From Ignavibacteriales bacterium (GTDB lineage Bacteria; Bacteroidota; Ignavibacteria; Ignavibacteriales; Ignavibacteriaceae), in the NCBI GenBank assembly GCA_020061465.1, contig JAGUYG010000016.1, forward strand, positions 1 to 64,000: DNA of 64,000 bases. The letters run 5' to 3'. The notes beneath the pieces were generated by a model. It had not been told where the DNA came from and did no database searches. It was given only the letters and a program-made list of their open reading frames with translations. Shown here in pieces: positions 18,884-27,424 of this stretch. Position 1 is the stretch's first letter, and each line of letters starts with the position of its first letter. Both the position numbers and the translations under genes were made by a program.

Positions 18884-18895
18884 GAAGGAATTAAA

Positions 18896-19390
18896 ATGAA
18901 TAATAAACGCCCATCATGGGATGAATATTTTCTTAAGCTTGCAATGCTTGCATCGGAGAGGTCAACCTGTCCGAGAATGCACTGCGGTTGTGTACTCGTT
19001 AAGAATAGATTCGTTTTAGCGACTGGTTATAACGGTTCATTGCCGGGTCAGCCGCACTGTAACGATGTAGGCTGCCTTATTGTGGATAATCACTGTGTAA
19101 GAACAAATCATGCCGAAATAAATGCGCTGGTTCAAGCGGCTATACACGGAGTGAGCGTAAAAGGAAGTACGGCGTACATAACAAATATGTCGTGCACTAC
19201 TTGTGCTAAAGCGCTTATTGCCGCAGGGATTGTGAGGGTCGTAGTTTTTTCTGAATTCCACGATACGCTTGCCACACAGTTTTATACTGATTCGGGTGTT
19301 GAAATAGTTAAGCTTAAAATGCCGGTTAGAAAAATTAATTACGACTTGAAGAATTACTCATCGGCACGTAAAACCAATAACTCAAAGTAG
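18896..19390 (+). CDS. Deoxycytidylate (dCMP) deaminase
   Basis: It deaminates dCMP to dUMP, feeding dTTP synthesis. I use the ATG at 18896 with GATGAAGGAATTAA upstream. The resulting 164-residue protein begins with the family's RPSWDEYFLKLAMLASERSTC. The zinc and catalytic residues are H72 and E74 (NHAEINAL), C100 and C103 (SCTTCAKALI). The second cysteine-rich segment CPRMHCGCVLV and GLPGQPHC-like loop match ComEB-type dCMP deaminases. It lies 14 nt before the EamA transporter gene. Confidence 0.93.
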   Translation: MNNKRPSWDEYFLKLAMLASERSTCPRMHCGCVLVKNRFVLATGYNGSLPGQPHCNDVGCLIVDNHCVRTNHAEINALVQAAIHGVSVKGSTAYITNMSCTTCAKALIAAGIVRVVVFSEFHDTLATQFYTDSGVEIVKLKMPVRKINYDLKNYSSARKTNNSK

Positions 19391-19404
19391 CATCCTTAAT
19401 AAGT

Positions 19405-20313
19405 GTGAAAGCGATAGCGTTAATTTACTGGAAGCCTCTGCTGGCAGTTACGTTGTGGGGGGCATCTTTCATAGCCACAAAATATGCACTGTCCGAACTT
19501 AATCCATTAACTGTTATTCTGCTCAGATTATTTTTAGGAATTGTACTGCTTAGCACTTTAGCTGTTTATGCAAGAAAAGATTTTTCGATAAGCATAAAAA
19601 ATCATCGCGGCATTTTGTTGCTTGCGTTGATTGCCGTTTTTCATTTGTGGATTCAGGTGACGGGCTTACAATTTACTACCGCATCGAATACCGGCTGGAT
19701 AATCGGATTTACACCGGTATTTATGGCGCTGCTTGCGGTATTTGTTTTCAAAGAAAAAATTACAATTATTAAAACTGTGGGAATTTTAATTGCCTTTTTT
19801 GGCTTATTACTTTTAATGAGCAAGGGTGATTTGTCATCGATAGATTTAATTTCAAACAAAGGTGATTTCCTTGTCCTTGCAAGTGCCTTAACGTGGAGCG
19901 TTTACTCAATGGTTAATAAAAAAGTATCCGTTAGTTATTCACCATTGATGACCATTCTTTATCTTTTCATAATGATGGCGGTTGTCCTGCTTCCATTCAC
20001 CGTTAACGCTAAAAATTTCGATTTGGTACTTAACCTTTCAGGAGTCGGATGGGTATCAATTCTATTTCTCGGAATATTTTGCTCGGGTGTTGCTTATGTT
20101 TTGTGGGCACAGGCACTGCAAGAGATGGAATCATCAAAGGTTGGTGCATTTCTGTACTTCGAACCATTTGTTACGGTATTTGCCGCATGGCTGCTGCTTA
20201 AAGAAGAAATTACTTTGCTGATAATTTTAAGCGGTGTGATTATTACATTTGGTGTTTTGCTTGTAAATATTGAAAGTCATCTAAAATTTTATTTGAAAAA
20301 CTTTAGAAAATAA
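19405..20313 (+). CDS. EamA/DMT-family transporter
   Basis: An inner-membrane protein of 302 residues with about ten hydrophobic helices in two EamA repeats (~10-135 and ~150-290). The first opens with WGASFIATKYALSELNPLTV and the second has ASALTWSVYSMVNKK. The end has GAFLYFEPFVTVFAAWLLLKEE, a hallmark of the family. The start is GTG. Members export metabolites or amino acids, but this one's substrate is unknown. It may be co-transcribed with the deaminase gene upstream and the outer-membrane gene 20 nt downstream. Confidence 0.92.
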   Translation: MKAIALIYWKPLLAVTLWGASFIATKYALSELNPLTVILLRLFLGIVLLSTLAVYARKDFSISIKNHRGILLLALIAVFHLWIQVTGLQFTTASNTGWIIGFTPVFMALLAVFVFKEKITIIKTVGILIAFFGLLLLMSKGDLSSIDLISNKGDFLVLASALTWSVYSMVNKKVSVSYSPLMTILYLFIMMAVVLLPFTVNAKNFDLVLNLSGVGWVSILFLGIFCSGVAYVLWAQALQEMESSKVGAFLYFEPFVTVFAAWLLLKEEITLLIILSGVIITFGVLLVNIESHLKFYLKNFRK

Positions 20314-20333
20314 TTTTTAGTAGAGAATAGAAG

Positions 20334-20915
20334 ATGAATTACATTTTAATTTTTGTCTTGTTCACAGGGTTAACATTTACTCAGGAACTTTCAATCGGTG
20401 CGGGTCCGATTTTCTCAGCAAAAAATAAGTCAGTAAATTCAAGCATCGGAGCTAACGGTTATATTCATTACCGCTTTAATGAAATATTTTCTTTGCGTTC
20501 TGTCTATGGTTATTATTCTTCCTCCTTTTCTAATTCGATTAAGCGCGCGGCAGAGGATACTTATTCGCTAAATTGGATTGAGGCAAACTTGCTTTTTCAT
20601 ATTCCGGTTTCAAAAACAATTTTCTATCTCGGCAGTGGGATAGGATATTTTTTCCCAAAGCGCAGTATATTTCAACATGGGACATTAGGAACTACCATAA
20701 AAGATATTGAACGGGGACCAAGTTATGCTTTAATACTTGGGAGTAATGTAATAACTGTAAAAAGCCTGTCACTAAATATTGAAGCGGAATATTTTTTATT
20801 TAATTCTAAAATGAAAGGATATTATTGGGCTGATGAAAAAATTCCTTTTTCAGAATCCGTTAACCTGAATACTTTTTTGATCAAGCTCATTTTTGAGTAT
20901 CGTTTTGTGTTATGA
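20334..20915 (+). CDS. Small outer-membrane beta-barrel protein
   Basis: A 193-residue exported protein of unrecognised family. A short signal peptide (MNYILIFVLFTGLTFTQ) is followed by alternating amphipathic strands (ELSIGAGPIF, GYIHYRFNEIFSLRSVYGYY, IFYLGSGIGYFF, SLNIEAEYFLFN) and the terminal LIKLIFEYRFVL, the pattern of an 8-strand porin-like barrel. No enzymatic motif is seen. It lies 20 nt after the EamA gene. Confidence 0.7.
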   Translation: MNYILIFVLFTGLTFTQELSIGAGPIFSAKNKSVNSSIGANGYIHYRFNEIFSLRSVYGYYSSSFSNSIKRAAEDTYSLNWIEANLLFHIPVSKTIFYLGSGIGYFFPKRSIFQHGTLGTTIKDIERGPSYALILGSNVITVKSLSLNIEAEYFLFNSKMKGYYWADEKIPFSESVNLNTFLIKLIFEYRFVL

Positions 20916-21039
20916 ATTTCAGCTATTGAAAAAATTAAGATTTTGGCTTTGGTTAGCACATAATCTTCTTTTATTAGGTATCATCCGATTTAGCTTTGTA
21001 GATTGATGCCGAGAGATCAATTTAATGTAGAGGCAATTT

Positions 21040-21059
21040 AGCCACGAATTATCACTAAT
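21040..21059 (+). repeat. Single copy of the AGCCACGAATT repeat
   Basis: AGCCACGAATTATCACTAAT differs by one base from the consensus arm of the inverted repeat at 10752-10823. It lies in the 432-bp spacer 20916-21347, which otherwise holds only a short tandem repeat (21193-21240) and no recognisable gene. Confidence 0.6.
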
Positions 21060-21192
21060 AAAGAGCCGGAGCTAATAACTTTTAAGTGTTTAATACAAAT
21101 CGCCTTTCTCTTATTTATCACCAAAACATTCATTCATCTTCTAAGAACCCTACGGACACTCATGCACTCTTGCTCAAATAATCTTGCGAAAA

Positions 21193-21240
21193 ATCATGCG
21201 TTCATTCAACCATTCAATCATGCATTCATTCAGCCATTCA
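21193..21240 (+). repeat. 24-bp tandem duplication
   Basis: Two adjacent 24-mers, 21193-21216 and 21217-21240, share the frame ATCATGC-TTCATTCA-CCATTCA with two differences. They sit about 110 bp upstream of the histidine kinase gene and could carry regulator sites or be simple slippage products. Confidence 0.75.
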
Positions 21241-21347
21241 TTAAGGCGTTTGTCGATTAGCAATATCACTCGATTTCTAATCGGCTTTCGTCAATCATGA
21301 ATCTTGCGGCAAAATTAGTTATTTTTTCCGCAAAGAAATGAAGACTC

Positions 21348-22919
21348 ATGAACAAAACAGTTAAAAAGATTGGCGTTAGTTTACTGCTGGTTATATTGCT
21401 TCCACTATTAATCTTTGTTGTTCTTGAAATAAGTTCGCTCAAAGAAAATGAAAAAGTTATAGAAAGAATTTACGAAAACCAGTTAGACGCGATTTTATTT
21501 TCGGTTAATCAATATTCGGAAGACATTGCAGGAAGCTGGCGCGGCAGAATAAATTCTTCGATTGCATTAAATGAACCGGAGACATCAGCATTCAGGGAAG
21601 TAACAAAAAATTTCCTAAATGAAAATCCGTCAATTCTTACCATCATTATTTCCGATGAAAAGGGAAATAGCATTACTATTTTTAATAACGATAATGCTAA
21701 TCAGATAGAGAAGACAGATACCAAAGCAATTAAAAATTTTTTTACAAACAACAGCGATAAAATCAATCGTTTATTCTTGTACGAGAAAAGCGGCTATCTG
21801 AAAATAGAACCCGTAGAAGAAAAACTTCTTCCCGGTTCTTCAACGCTGCTCTTTTTGTTAGATGCCATAAACAACGAGTCAAAATATTGTGTAATGTTAA
21901 TTGATGCGGAGAGTTTCATTCGACTGGTTCTTTCACGCAAAATTCTTTCGGTTGCACAGGACGAATTTGCCGTGTTCGTTTATAACAGCGATATAAAAAT
22001 CGGATTCAACGCACCGGCTAATTTAAAAACGGACGATGTTAAGATAGAAAAGGCACTATGGCTTTTACCCGAATATAAGCTCGGCATAACATTAAAGAGC
22101 GGGACAATTGAAAGTTTGGTTAAAGAAAGAACGGTAACGAACTTTATTTTAATTCTCGTTCTTACTCTCGTTTTAATTGCGGGATTAATAATTGTTTTCC
22201 GAAATATTAAAAAAGAAGTGGAACTTGCTCAAATAAAATCCGATTTTGTTTCGAATGTTTCGCACGAGCTTAGAACTCCTCTCTCACTAATCAGTATGTT
22301 TGCGGAAACTCTTGAGCTTGGAAGAGTTAAATCCGACGAGAAGCGGCAGGAATATTATAAAATCATCAGCAGTGAAACTTCGCGCCTAGGCGGCATCGTG
22401 AATAAAATATTAAACTTCTCTCAAATAGAAGCCGGTAAAAGAAAGTATCATATTGAAAAAGTAAATATTAATGACTTAGCCGAGAACGTAGTTAATACTT
22501 ACCGGTTTCATCTGCAAAGTAAGGGATTTAAATTTTCTTACGAACTGGAGGATAAACTGCCTTCAATTAAGGCAGACGGTGAAGCTGTATCAGAGGCAGT
22601 AATAAATTTGATAGATAATGCAGTAAAGTACAGTTTGTATCGTAAAGAAATATTGCTTAAAACAGGCATAACCAATGGCAAAGTTTTTATTGAAGTGCGG
22701 GATAAAGGAATTGGAATAAGCGAAGAAAACCGGCAAAAAATATTCGAAAAATTTTTCAGAGTAACATCCGGCAATTTACACAACACAAAAGGTACGGGAT
22801 TGGGGTTAACAATTGTTAAACACATAATGGATGCTCACGGCGGAGAAGTTACGCTCGAAAGCAAAGCCGGTGCGGGCAGCAGCTTCAAATTAAATTTTAA
22901 TTTAAAGGATGAAAAATGA
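21348..22919 (+). CDS. Membrane sensor histidine kinase
   Basis: A 523-residue two-component sensor. A transmembrane helix at ~9-28 and another at ~265-284 bracket a ~235-residue extracytoplasmic sensing domain of no clear family. The cytoplasmic part has a HisKA phospho-acceptor H306 (SNVSHELRTPLSLI) and a HATPase_c domain with N-box (INLIDNAVKYS), G1 (DKGIGI), F-box (KIFEKFFR) and G2 (GTGLGLTIV). No HAMP domain is obvious. Its stop overlaps the response regulator start by 4 nt, so the pair is a translationally coupled operon. Confidence 0.95.
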   Translation: MNKTVKKIGVSLLLVILLPLLIFVVLEISSLKENEKVIERIYENQLDAILFSVNQYSEDIAGSWRGRINSSIALNEPETSAFREVTKNFLNENPSILTIIISDEKGNSITIFNNDNANQIEKTDTKAIKNFFTNNSDKINRLFLYEKSGYLKIEPVEEKLLPGSSTLLFLLDAINNESKYCVMLIDAESFIRLVLSRKILSVAQDEFAVFVYNSDIKIGFNAPANLKTDDVKIEKALWLLPEYKLGITLKSGTIESLVKERTVTNFILILVLTLVLIAGLIIVFRNIKKEVELAQIKSDFVSNVSHELRTPLSLISMFAETLELGRVKSDEKRQEYYKIISSETSRLGGIVNKILNFSQIEAGKRKYHIEKVNINDLAENVVNTYRFHLQSKGFKFSYELEDKLPSIKADGEAVSEAVINLIDNAVKYSLYRKEILLKTGITNGKVFIEVRDKGIGISEENRQKIFEKFFRVTSGNLHNTKGTGLGLTIVKHIMDAHGGEVTLESKAGAGSSFKLNFNLKDEK

Positions 22920-23605
22920 TAAAAATTCTCATTATTGAAGATGAACCCAATATGCGACTCGGATTAAAGGATAATTTAGAGTTCGAAAGTTATGAGGTTG
23001 AATCAGCCGATGACGGTGAAACCGGACTTCAAAAAATATTAGACGATAACTTCAATCTCGTTCTGCTCGATGTGATGCTTCCAAAATTATCCGGCTTTGA
23101 AGTTTGTAAGGCAGTAAGAAAAAAGGGATTAACCGTTCCGATAATTTTATTAACCGCAAAAGGAGAGGAAATAGATAAAGTACTTGGACTGGAATTAGGT
23201 GCCGATGACTATGTTACCAAACCCTTCAGTATTAGAGAATTGCTTGCAAGAATTAAAGCAGTGTTACGACGCGGCGAAAATTTTGTAAGTTCACTGTCTT
23301 CAGAAAACAAAATAAAAATAGGATTGCTGCAGGTAAACTTCGATTCGTATAACGCTTTTTCGGATGATGAGCCTGTGCAAATGTCGCACAAGGAATTTGA
23401 AATTTTATACTACCTGTGGAAACATCGCAATAGAACCGTAAGCAGAGATGACCTTCTGCAGGAAATATGGGGCTATGAAGAATCACCCACTACAAGAACC
23501 GTTGATAATTTTATTCTTAAGCTTCGCCAAAAAATTGAAAAAGAACCAAATCATCCGCAGATTATTTTAACGGTACATGGCATCGGTTATAAACTGGTGG
23601 ATTAA
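22916..23605 (+). CDS. OmpR/PhoB-family response regulator
   Basis: A 229-residue DNA-binding regulator and partner of the preceding kinase. The receiver domain (1-~120) has the acidic pair in IIEDEPNMR, the phospho-acceptor D52 (LLDVMLPK), and the switch residues T and K (LLTAKG, YVTKPFS). The C-terminal winged helix (~130-229) includes SRDDLLQEIWGYEE, the recognition region TRTVDNFILKLRQKIE and VHGIGYKL. Targets are unknown; envelope stress is a common theme for such pairs but is not shown here. A hairpin 77 bp downstream (23682-23709) could end the transcript. Confidence 0.96.
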   Translation: MIKILIIEDEPNMRLGLKDNLEFESYEVESADDGETGLQKILDDNFNLVLLDVMLPKLSGFEVCKAVRKKGLTVPIILLTAKGEEIDKVLGLELGADDYVTKPFSIRELLARIKAVLRRGENFVSSLSSENKIKIGLLQVNFDSYNAFSDDEPVQMSHKEFEILYYLWKHRNRTVSRDDLLQEIWGYEESPTTRTVDNFILKLRQKIEKEPNHPQIILTVHGIGYKLVD

Positions 23606-23681
23606 AATCGTTTGCTTTCGGCGGTGTCCAAAATAATTTTTTAGATAAAGTTAATTGTAAAAAAATATAGCATTCTTCTCC

Positions 23682-23709
23682 AAAGGATCGTTCCGACGAA
23701 CGATCTTTT
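23682..23709 (+). terminator. Hairpin with T-run after the response regulator
   Basis: GATCGTTC (23686-23693) and GAACGATC (23698-23705) flank a CGAC loop, extended by AAA/TTT pairs, and are followed by TTTT. This fits a rho-independent terminator for the kinase/regulator operon, although the sequence also shares the GGATC core of the dispersed repeats nearby. Confidence 0.6.
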
Positions 23710-23838
23710 GGGAATGTTTTTTATTATAAGGGAACTCATCCCAACGAGGGTGACCAAAAAGTAATTTTTACCGTATGAATTTTCATGAAAATGAATATGA
23801 AAGATATATGTATTGGTTAGATTGTTTTTAAAATAATT

Positions 23839-24085
23839 GAACTCTATCCAACCTTTCCCTTATCCAATGGATCCATAGGACAAAGGGAAAGGCTTATTTG
23901 CTGTAATGACATATTATAATCTTCTTAACTTTTTATTTGCATCGAAAAAATCGGTTTACTCAATAATGAACTGATAAGGAAGGATAAGAATAGGTTTTAT
24001 TGACAATCTAAAGATCCTACGGACAAGTCTCTCTCCTCTTAGGAGAGAGATTATCCCGAAGGGATGCCTTCGGCAGAGTGAGGTC
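23839..24085. repeat. Composite intergenic repeat, copy A
   Basis: Two blocks lie in this 596-bp gene-free stretch. Block 1 (23839-23892) has arms CCTTTCCCTT and AAGGGAAAGG around a GGATCCATAGGA core. Block 2 (24026-24085) has TCTCTCTCCT/AGGAGAGAGA followed by CCGAAGG/CCTTCGG hairpins. Both blocks recur, in the same order but opposite orientation, at 31556-31739. No ORF with a ribosome-binding site is seen here. Confidence 0.85.
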
Positions 24086-24201
24086 AATTTATTTTGAATA
24101 GATATCTTTATCATCCATTTTTAGGATGAATGGTTTTAAGCAGCACCTGGAAATTTTTATTTTTGTTCAAAAAAAATCTGCTCAATAATTAGAGGGAATA
24201 A

Positions 24202-25137
24202 ATGAATGCTTTAGAAGTTCACAACCTCAGGAAAACATTCGGCAGTATAAAAGCAGTCGATAATATTTCCTTTGGTGTACCGGAAGGATCGGTATTTGGA
24301 TTAATCGGCAGAAACGGTGCCGGCAAAACTACTACCATCAGAATGATAATGAATATTTATCTCCCCGATTCGGGTGAAGTTATTTTTAGGGGAGCAAAAA
24401 TAGGACAGGACTTTCGAGACAAAGTGGGTTACTTACCTGAAGAGCGAGGGTTGTATAAAAAATTAAAAGTGATGGAAACTCTGCTTTACTTTGCCGAACT
24501 TAAAGGCAAAACAGGAAAAGAAATTGAAAACAAAGCTTATAAATACTTAAATAAATTTGAATTGTATGACAGAAGAAACTCTAAGCTTGAAGACCTGTCA
24601 AAAGGAAATCAGCAAAAAGTTCAATTTCTTACTACCATACTTCACTCACCTGACTTCCTTATACTTGATGAACCATTTGCCGGTCTTGATCCGATAAATA
24701 CAAACCTGCTTAAAGAAATTATTCTCGAACTGAAGAGCCAGGGAAAGGTTATAATCTTTTCAACTCACTTGATGGATTTTGCCGAAAAGATGTGCGATCA
24801 TCTTGCAATGATTGATCGCGGTAAAATTATTCTTAACGGTTCCTTGAGTGAGATTAAAAGCAAATATGCTCAGCGGAATGTAAGCCTTAATTATTCGGGA
24901 GATATTTCCTTCTTGAGGAATCATCCTTTCGTTGAGAAGATTGAAGACTACGGCAACTCAACAGGAATTCGGGTTAAAGACAATTCATACATACAACAGC
25001 TTTTGCGCCTTCTGATCGATAATAATGTTACAATAAATAAATTCAGTGCGAACGAAATTTCTCTGCACGAAATTTTTATTGAGCTTGCCGGAAAAGATGA
25101 TACCAATATCTTAAGTAAGGAGGTTAATAATGTTTAA
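24202..25137 (+). CDS. ABC transporter ATP-binding protein (NatA-like)
   Basis: A 311-residue ATPase of an ABC-2 type exporter. Walker A is GRNGAGKTT (36-44), the signature is LSKGNQQKVQF (the form usual in NatA-like proteins), and Walker B is LILDEPFAGLDP, followed by the switch histidine in FSTHLMDFAEK. A ~90-residue C-terminal extension (NVSLNYSGDISFLRN...) is of the type seen in DrrA/NatA relatives. It overlaps its permease gene by 8 nt. The exported substrate is unknown; sodium, antibiotics or lipids are family possibilities. Confidence 0.94.
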   Translation: MNALEVHNLRKTFGSIKAVDNISFGVPEGSVFGLIGRNGAGKTTTIRMIMNIYLPDSGEVIFRGAKIGQDFRDKVGYLPEERGLYKKLKVMETLLYFAELKGKTGKEIENKAYKYLNKFELYDRRNSKLEDLSKGNQQKVQFLTTILHSPDFLILDEPFAGLDPINTNLLKEIILELKSQGKVIIFSTHLMDFAEKMCDHLAMIDRGKIILNGSLSEIKSKYAQRNVSLNYSGDISFLRNHPFVEKIEDYGNSTGIRVKDNSYIQQLLRLLIDNNVTINKFSANEISLHEIFIELAGKDDTNILSKEVNNV

Positions 25138-26398
25138 CAGAAGAACATTAGCAGTTGTAAAGCGCGAGTTAAGAACAAGGCTCTTAAGCAAATCTTTTAT
25201 TTTGATGACAACACTTATACCCGTATTCCTTTTCGGTGTTATCGCTGTTCAAACATTTATTTATAAATACGAAGGCGATGAAAAAGCAGTTCTTCATGTA
25301 ATATCCGAATCTGAAGAAATTATTTCGGACTTAAAATCAGCTTTTGAAGAGAGCGATTATGTGAAATCTGGAAGCATAAAAGTTTCATTCAATGCTTCCG
25401 GCAGAGAATTGATAATGGATTACGTTAATTCAATAAAGAAAGATTTGTTAGACGATAAAATCACCGGAATTGTCTTTATCCCGAAGGATGCGCTTAAAGA
25501 TAAAAAGCTTGAATACTATTCAAAGAATCCGAACAACAACTCGTTATTCAATAAAATCCGGGAAACGATAAATAAAGTTTTAATGGATGAATATTTTGCA
25601 GGCAGACAGCTATCGAACGAAGAAATTTTATTCGCAAAGAAGAATGTTGATTTCAGCGGATTCAGGGTATCGAAAGAAGATAAAGTTGAAGAAGAGGGAG
25701 TAGGAAACCAAATAGTATCGTTTCTATTTACATTCCTTTTATACTTCAGCTTAATCTTTATAGGAACCATAATAATGCGTGCGGTTGTTGAAGAGAAAAA
25801 CAATAAGATTGTCGAGGTGCTGCTTTCATCGCTTGACGCAAAAGAATTAATGACAGGGAAAATTTTGGGCATGTCGATTATGGGTGTAATTCAGATGACA
25901 ATCTGGCTTCTGCCTGTAATTGTGCTCATATCTTCTACATGGTTTATGCTGCCGCCGGAATTCACACTAACTATTAGTCTCGGTCATGTTGGATACTTAC
26001 TGATAAACTTTTTTATCGGCTTGGTTACATATTTAGGATTATTTGCCGCAGTGGGCGCTATGTTCGATAACGACCAGGATGCGCAGTCGGGTGTTTGGCC
26101 TATCATGATTTTGATAATGATACCGTTTTTTATTTCTATTGCAATGCAGTCAAATCCGGAAAATCAAATTGCTAAAATTACCTCGATGGTTCCGTTCTTT
26201 TCGCTTATTGTTATGCCCGCACGAATGACCATAATTGATGTACCAGCCTGGCAGTTCATTTTATCATTTGCGGTAAACATTGCAACAATGCTGCTCATCT
26301 TTCCAATAGCAGGGAAGATATACCGGGTCGGAATACTTAGGACCGGAAAGAAACCATCGCTGGGTGAAATAATTATGTGGTTGAAATATAAGTATTGA
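25130..26398 (+). CDS. ABC-2 type transporter permease (NatB-like)
   Basis: A 422-residue membrane partner of the preceding ATPase. One helix lies near the N-terminus (~20-42). A ~150-residue soluble extracytoplasmic domain follows, then five or six helices from ~195 on. The motif RAVVEEKNNKIVEVLLSSLDAKELMTGKI-like segment (split about residues 222-250) is the conserved ABC-2 coupling region. The 8-nt overlap with the ATPase gene shows one operon. The gene is followed by a palindromic repeat at 26420. Confidence 0.93.
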   Translation: MFNRRTLAVVKRELRTRLLSKSFILMTTLIPVFLFGVIAVQTFIYKYEGDEKAVLHVISESEEIISDLKSAFEESDYVKSGSIKVSFNASGRELIMDYVNSIKKDLLDDKITGIVFIPKDALKDKKLEYYSKNPNNNSLFNKIRETINKVLMDEYFAGRQLSNEEILFAKKNVDFSGFRVSKEDKVEEEGVGNQIVSFLFTFLLYFSLIFIGTIIMRAVVEEKNNKIVEVLLSSLDAKELMTGKILGMSIMGVIQMTIWLLPVIVLISSTWFMLPPEFTLTISLGHVGYLLINFFIGLVTYLGLFAAVGAMFDNDQDAQSGVWPIMILIMIPFFISIAMQSNPENQIAKITSMVPFFSLIVMPARMTIIDVPAWQFILSFAVNIATMLLIFPIAGKIYRVGILRTGKKPSLGEIIMWLKYKY

Positions 26399-26419
26399 TT
26401 AATAGGGGAGAGTATATCC

Positions 26420-26471
26420 AAACCTCTGAGGTTTCCACATGAAGCTAATCTGCCTAAAACCCCGGAGGTTT
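26420..26471. repeat. Second pair of AAACCTC...GAGGTTT palindromes
   Basis: AAACCTCTGAGGTTT (26420-26434) and AAAACCCCGGAGGTTT (26456-26471) match the family at 5796-5897. The pair lies just after the ABC permease gene. The rest of the 507-bp spacer to 26905 contains a decayed sorting-domain remnant and otherwise nothing recognisable. Confidence 0.75.
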
Positions 26472-26481
26472 ACAAGTGAAT

Positions 26482-26562
26482 CTATTTACTCAATACAATC
26501 TTTTTCGTTAACACACTTTGCAGGCTTACAAAGTAAGAATACGAACATAAACACCGGAATTA
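26482..26562 (-). pseudogene. Decayed T9SS sorting-domain remnant
   Basis: Read on the minus strand, 26562-26536 encodes NSGVYVRIL and, after a frameshift, 26526-26482 encodes SLQSVLTKKIVLSK and a stop. Together these match the end of a type A sorting domain (SGVYxYxL...KKxxLxK). Upstream sequence is too degenerate to read. I interpret it as the last trace of a lost secreted-protein gene. Confidence 0.5.
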
Positions 26563-26905
26563 ACTTCTCTTTCTTCTAATCTTGTTGATTTATTGTGAAT
26601 GATAACAGCCATTCTATTAGTTGAAACAATATAATAACAACAATAGCCTAATAAATTCCGATGGTGGTTTATTTCATTTAAAAAACCTCTGCCTCTCATC
26701 GATAAAAATCAGCCGCCTGCCGAATTATAGTGTAAGTCGCCTTTTACTTCTTTTCAACACTTGATCGATTTAGTATGTTTGGCACGGAGTCATTAGAGAT
26801 AGTCTTTTGAGGAAAGGATTGCCGAAGGATTAAATCAATTCTTTCTCTCAATTTTAAAAATTGCTTAATAACTAATTTTTATAATTTTTCGGGAGGGTTG
26901 AAATA

Positions 26906-27031
26906 ATGTCTCTTTACGCGTTAATAGTTACATCAATTCTCATTTTTGCGGGATCGATGGTTTTGCTTATAGGCGGGTCATATATCGCTTATAGAATCAA
27001 GAGGCGATCCCCTTATGAGATTAATTCTTAG
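26906..27031 (+). CDS. Small single-span membrane protein A
   Basis: A 41-residue ORF with a strong ribosome-binding site (GGGAGGG, 11 nt before the ATG). It has a hydrophobic helix at about residues 5-26 (LIVTSILIFAGSMVLLIG) and a basic end YRIKRRSPYE, predicting N-out/C-in topology. It is followed 152 nt later by a second protein of the same design. No family is recognised. Tandem placement and good initiation signals argue that both are real. A role as a regulatory or accessory micro-peptide is possible but unknown. Confidence 0.65.
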   Translation: MSLYALIVTSILIFAGSMVLLIGGSYIAYRIKRRSPYEINS

Positions 27032-27183
27032 TGAGATTAAGTTCAATAACGCTGCGGGCAGATTAAGTAAATCCGTCAGTTTTACTTTACCAATAAAGAT
27101 TCTCCGGCAATAATCGATTCAGCTAAAATTAGCATGCGGTATAGGCAAGGGACAAAGGAAAATTATATTACTTGGAGGGCGAA

Positions 27184-27306
27184 ATGGATGTTTATTCAAG
27201 ATTAATTCCATTACTTATCGGATCTATAGGTATCTTTTTTATTATTGTTGTAATTTCTTATTTGCTGTATAAGATACGTAAAAAAATCAGCGGAAATATC
27301 CGTTAG
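27184..27306 (+). CDS. Small single-span membrane protein B
   Basis: A 40-residue ORF preceded by GGAGGGCGAA. It has one helix (~7-30, LIPLLIGSIGIFFIIVVISY) and a basic C-terminus YKIRKKISGNIR. It mirrors protein A in length, topology and the S/G-I-x-Y-(R/K)-I-(K/R)-(R/K) helix exit, suggesting duplication. It lies upstream of, and converges with, the AGCS symporter gene. Function is unknown. Confidence 0.65.
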   Translation: MDVYSRLIPLLIGSIGIFFIIVVISYLLYKIRKKISGNIR

Positions 27307-27424
27307 ACCGAACAAAAATATTTTTACCGATACGAACCAATATTGAACAAAACCCGGGAGGTAAAGGTGCTACCCCCCACCGCAAATTCTTCCGGGCAGT
27401 TCAACCCCTCCTAATTTCCGATTC

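Noticed and set aside
18851-18895. Upstream extension of the dCMP deaminase by 15 residues
   Set aside because: The extension is encoded by the GC-rich inverted-repeat region, lacks a ribosome-binding site and is absent from the family N-terminus.
21193-21240. Tandem 24-bp repeat as a possible CRISPR array
   Set aside because: Only two adjacent copies, no spacers and no cas genes.
24202-25137. Non-canonical ABC signature LSKGN in place of LSGGQ
   Set aside because: This form is usual in NatA-like ATPases, so it is not an anomaly.
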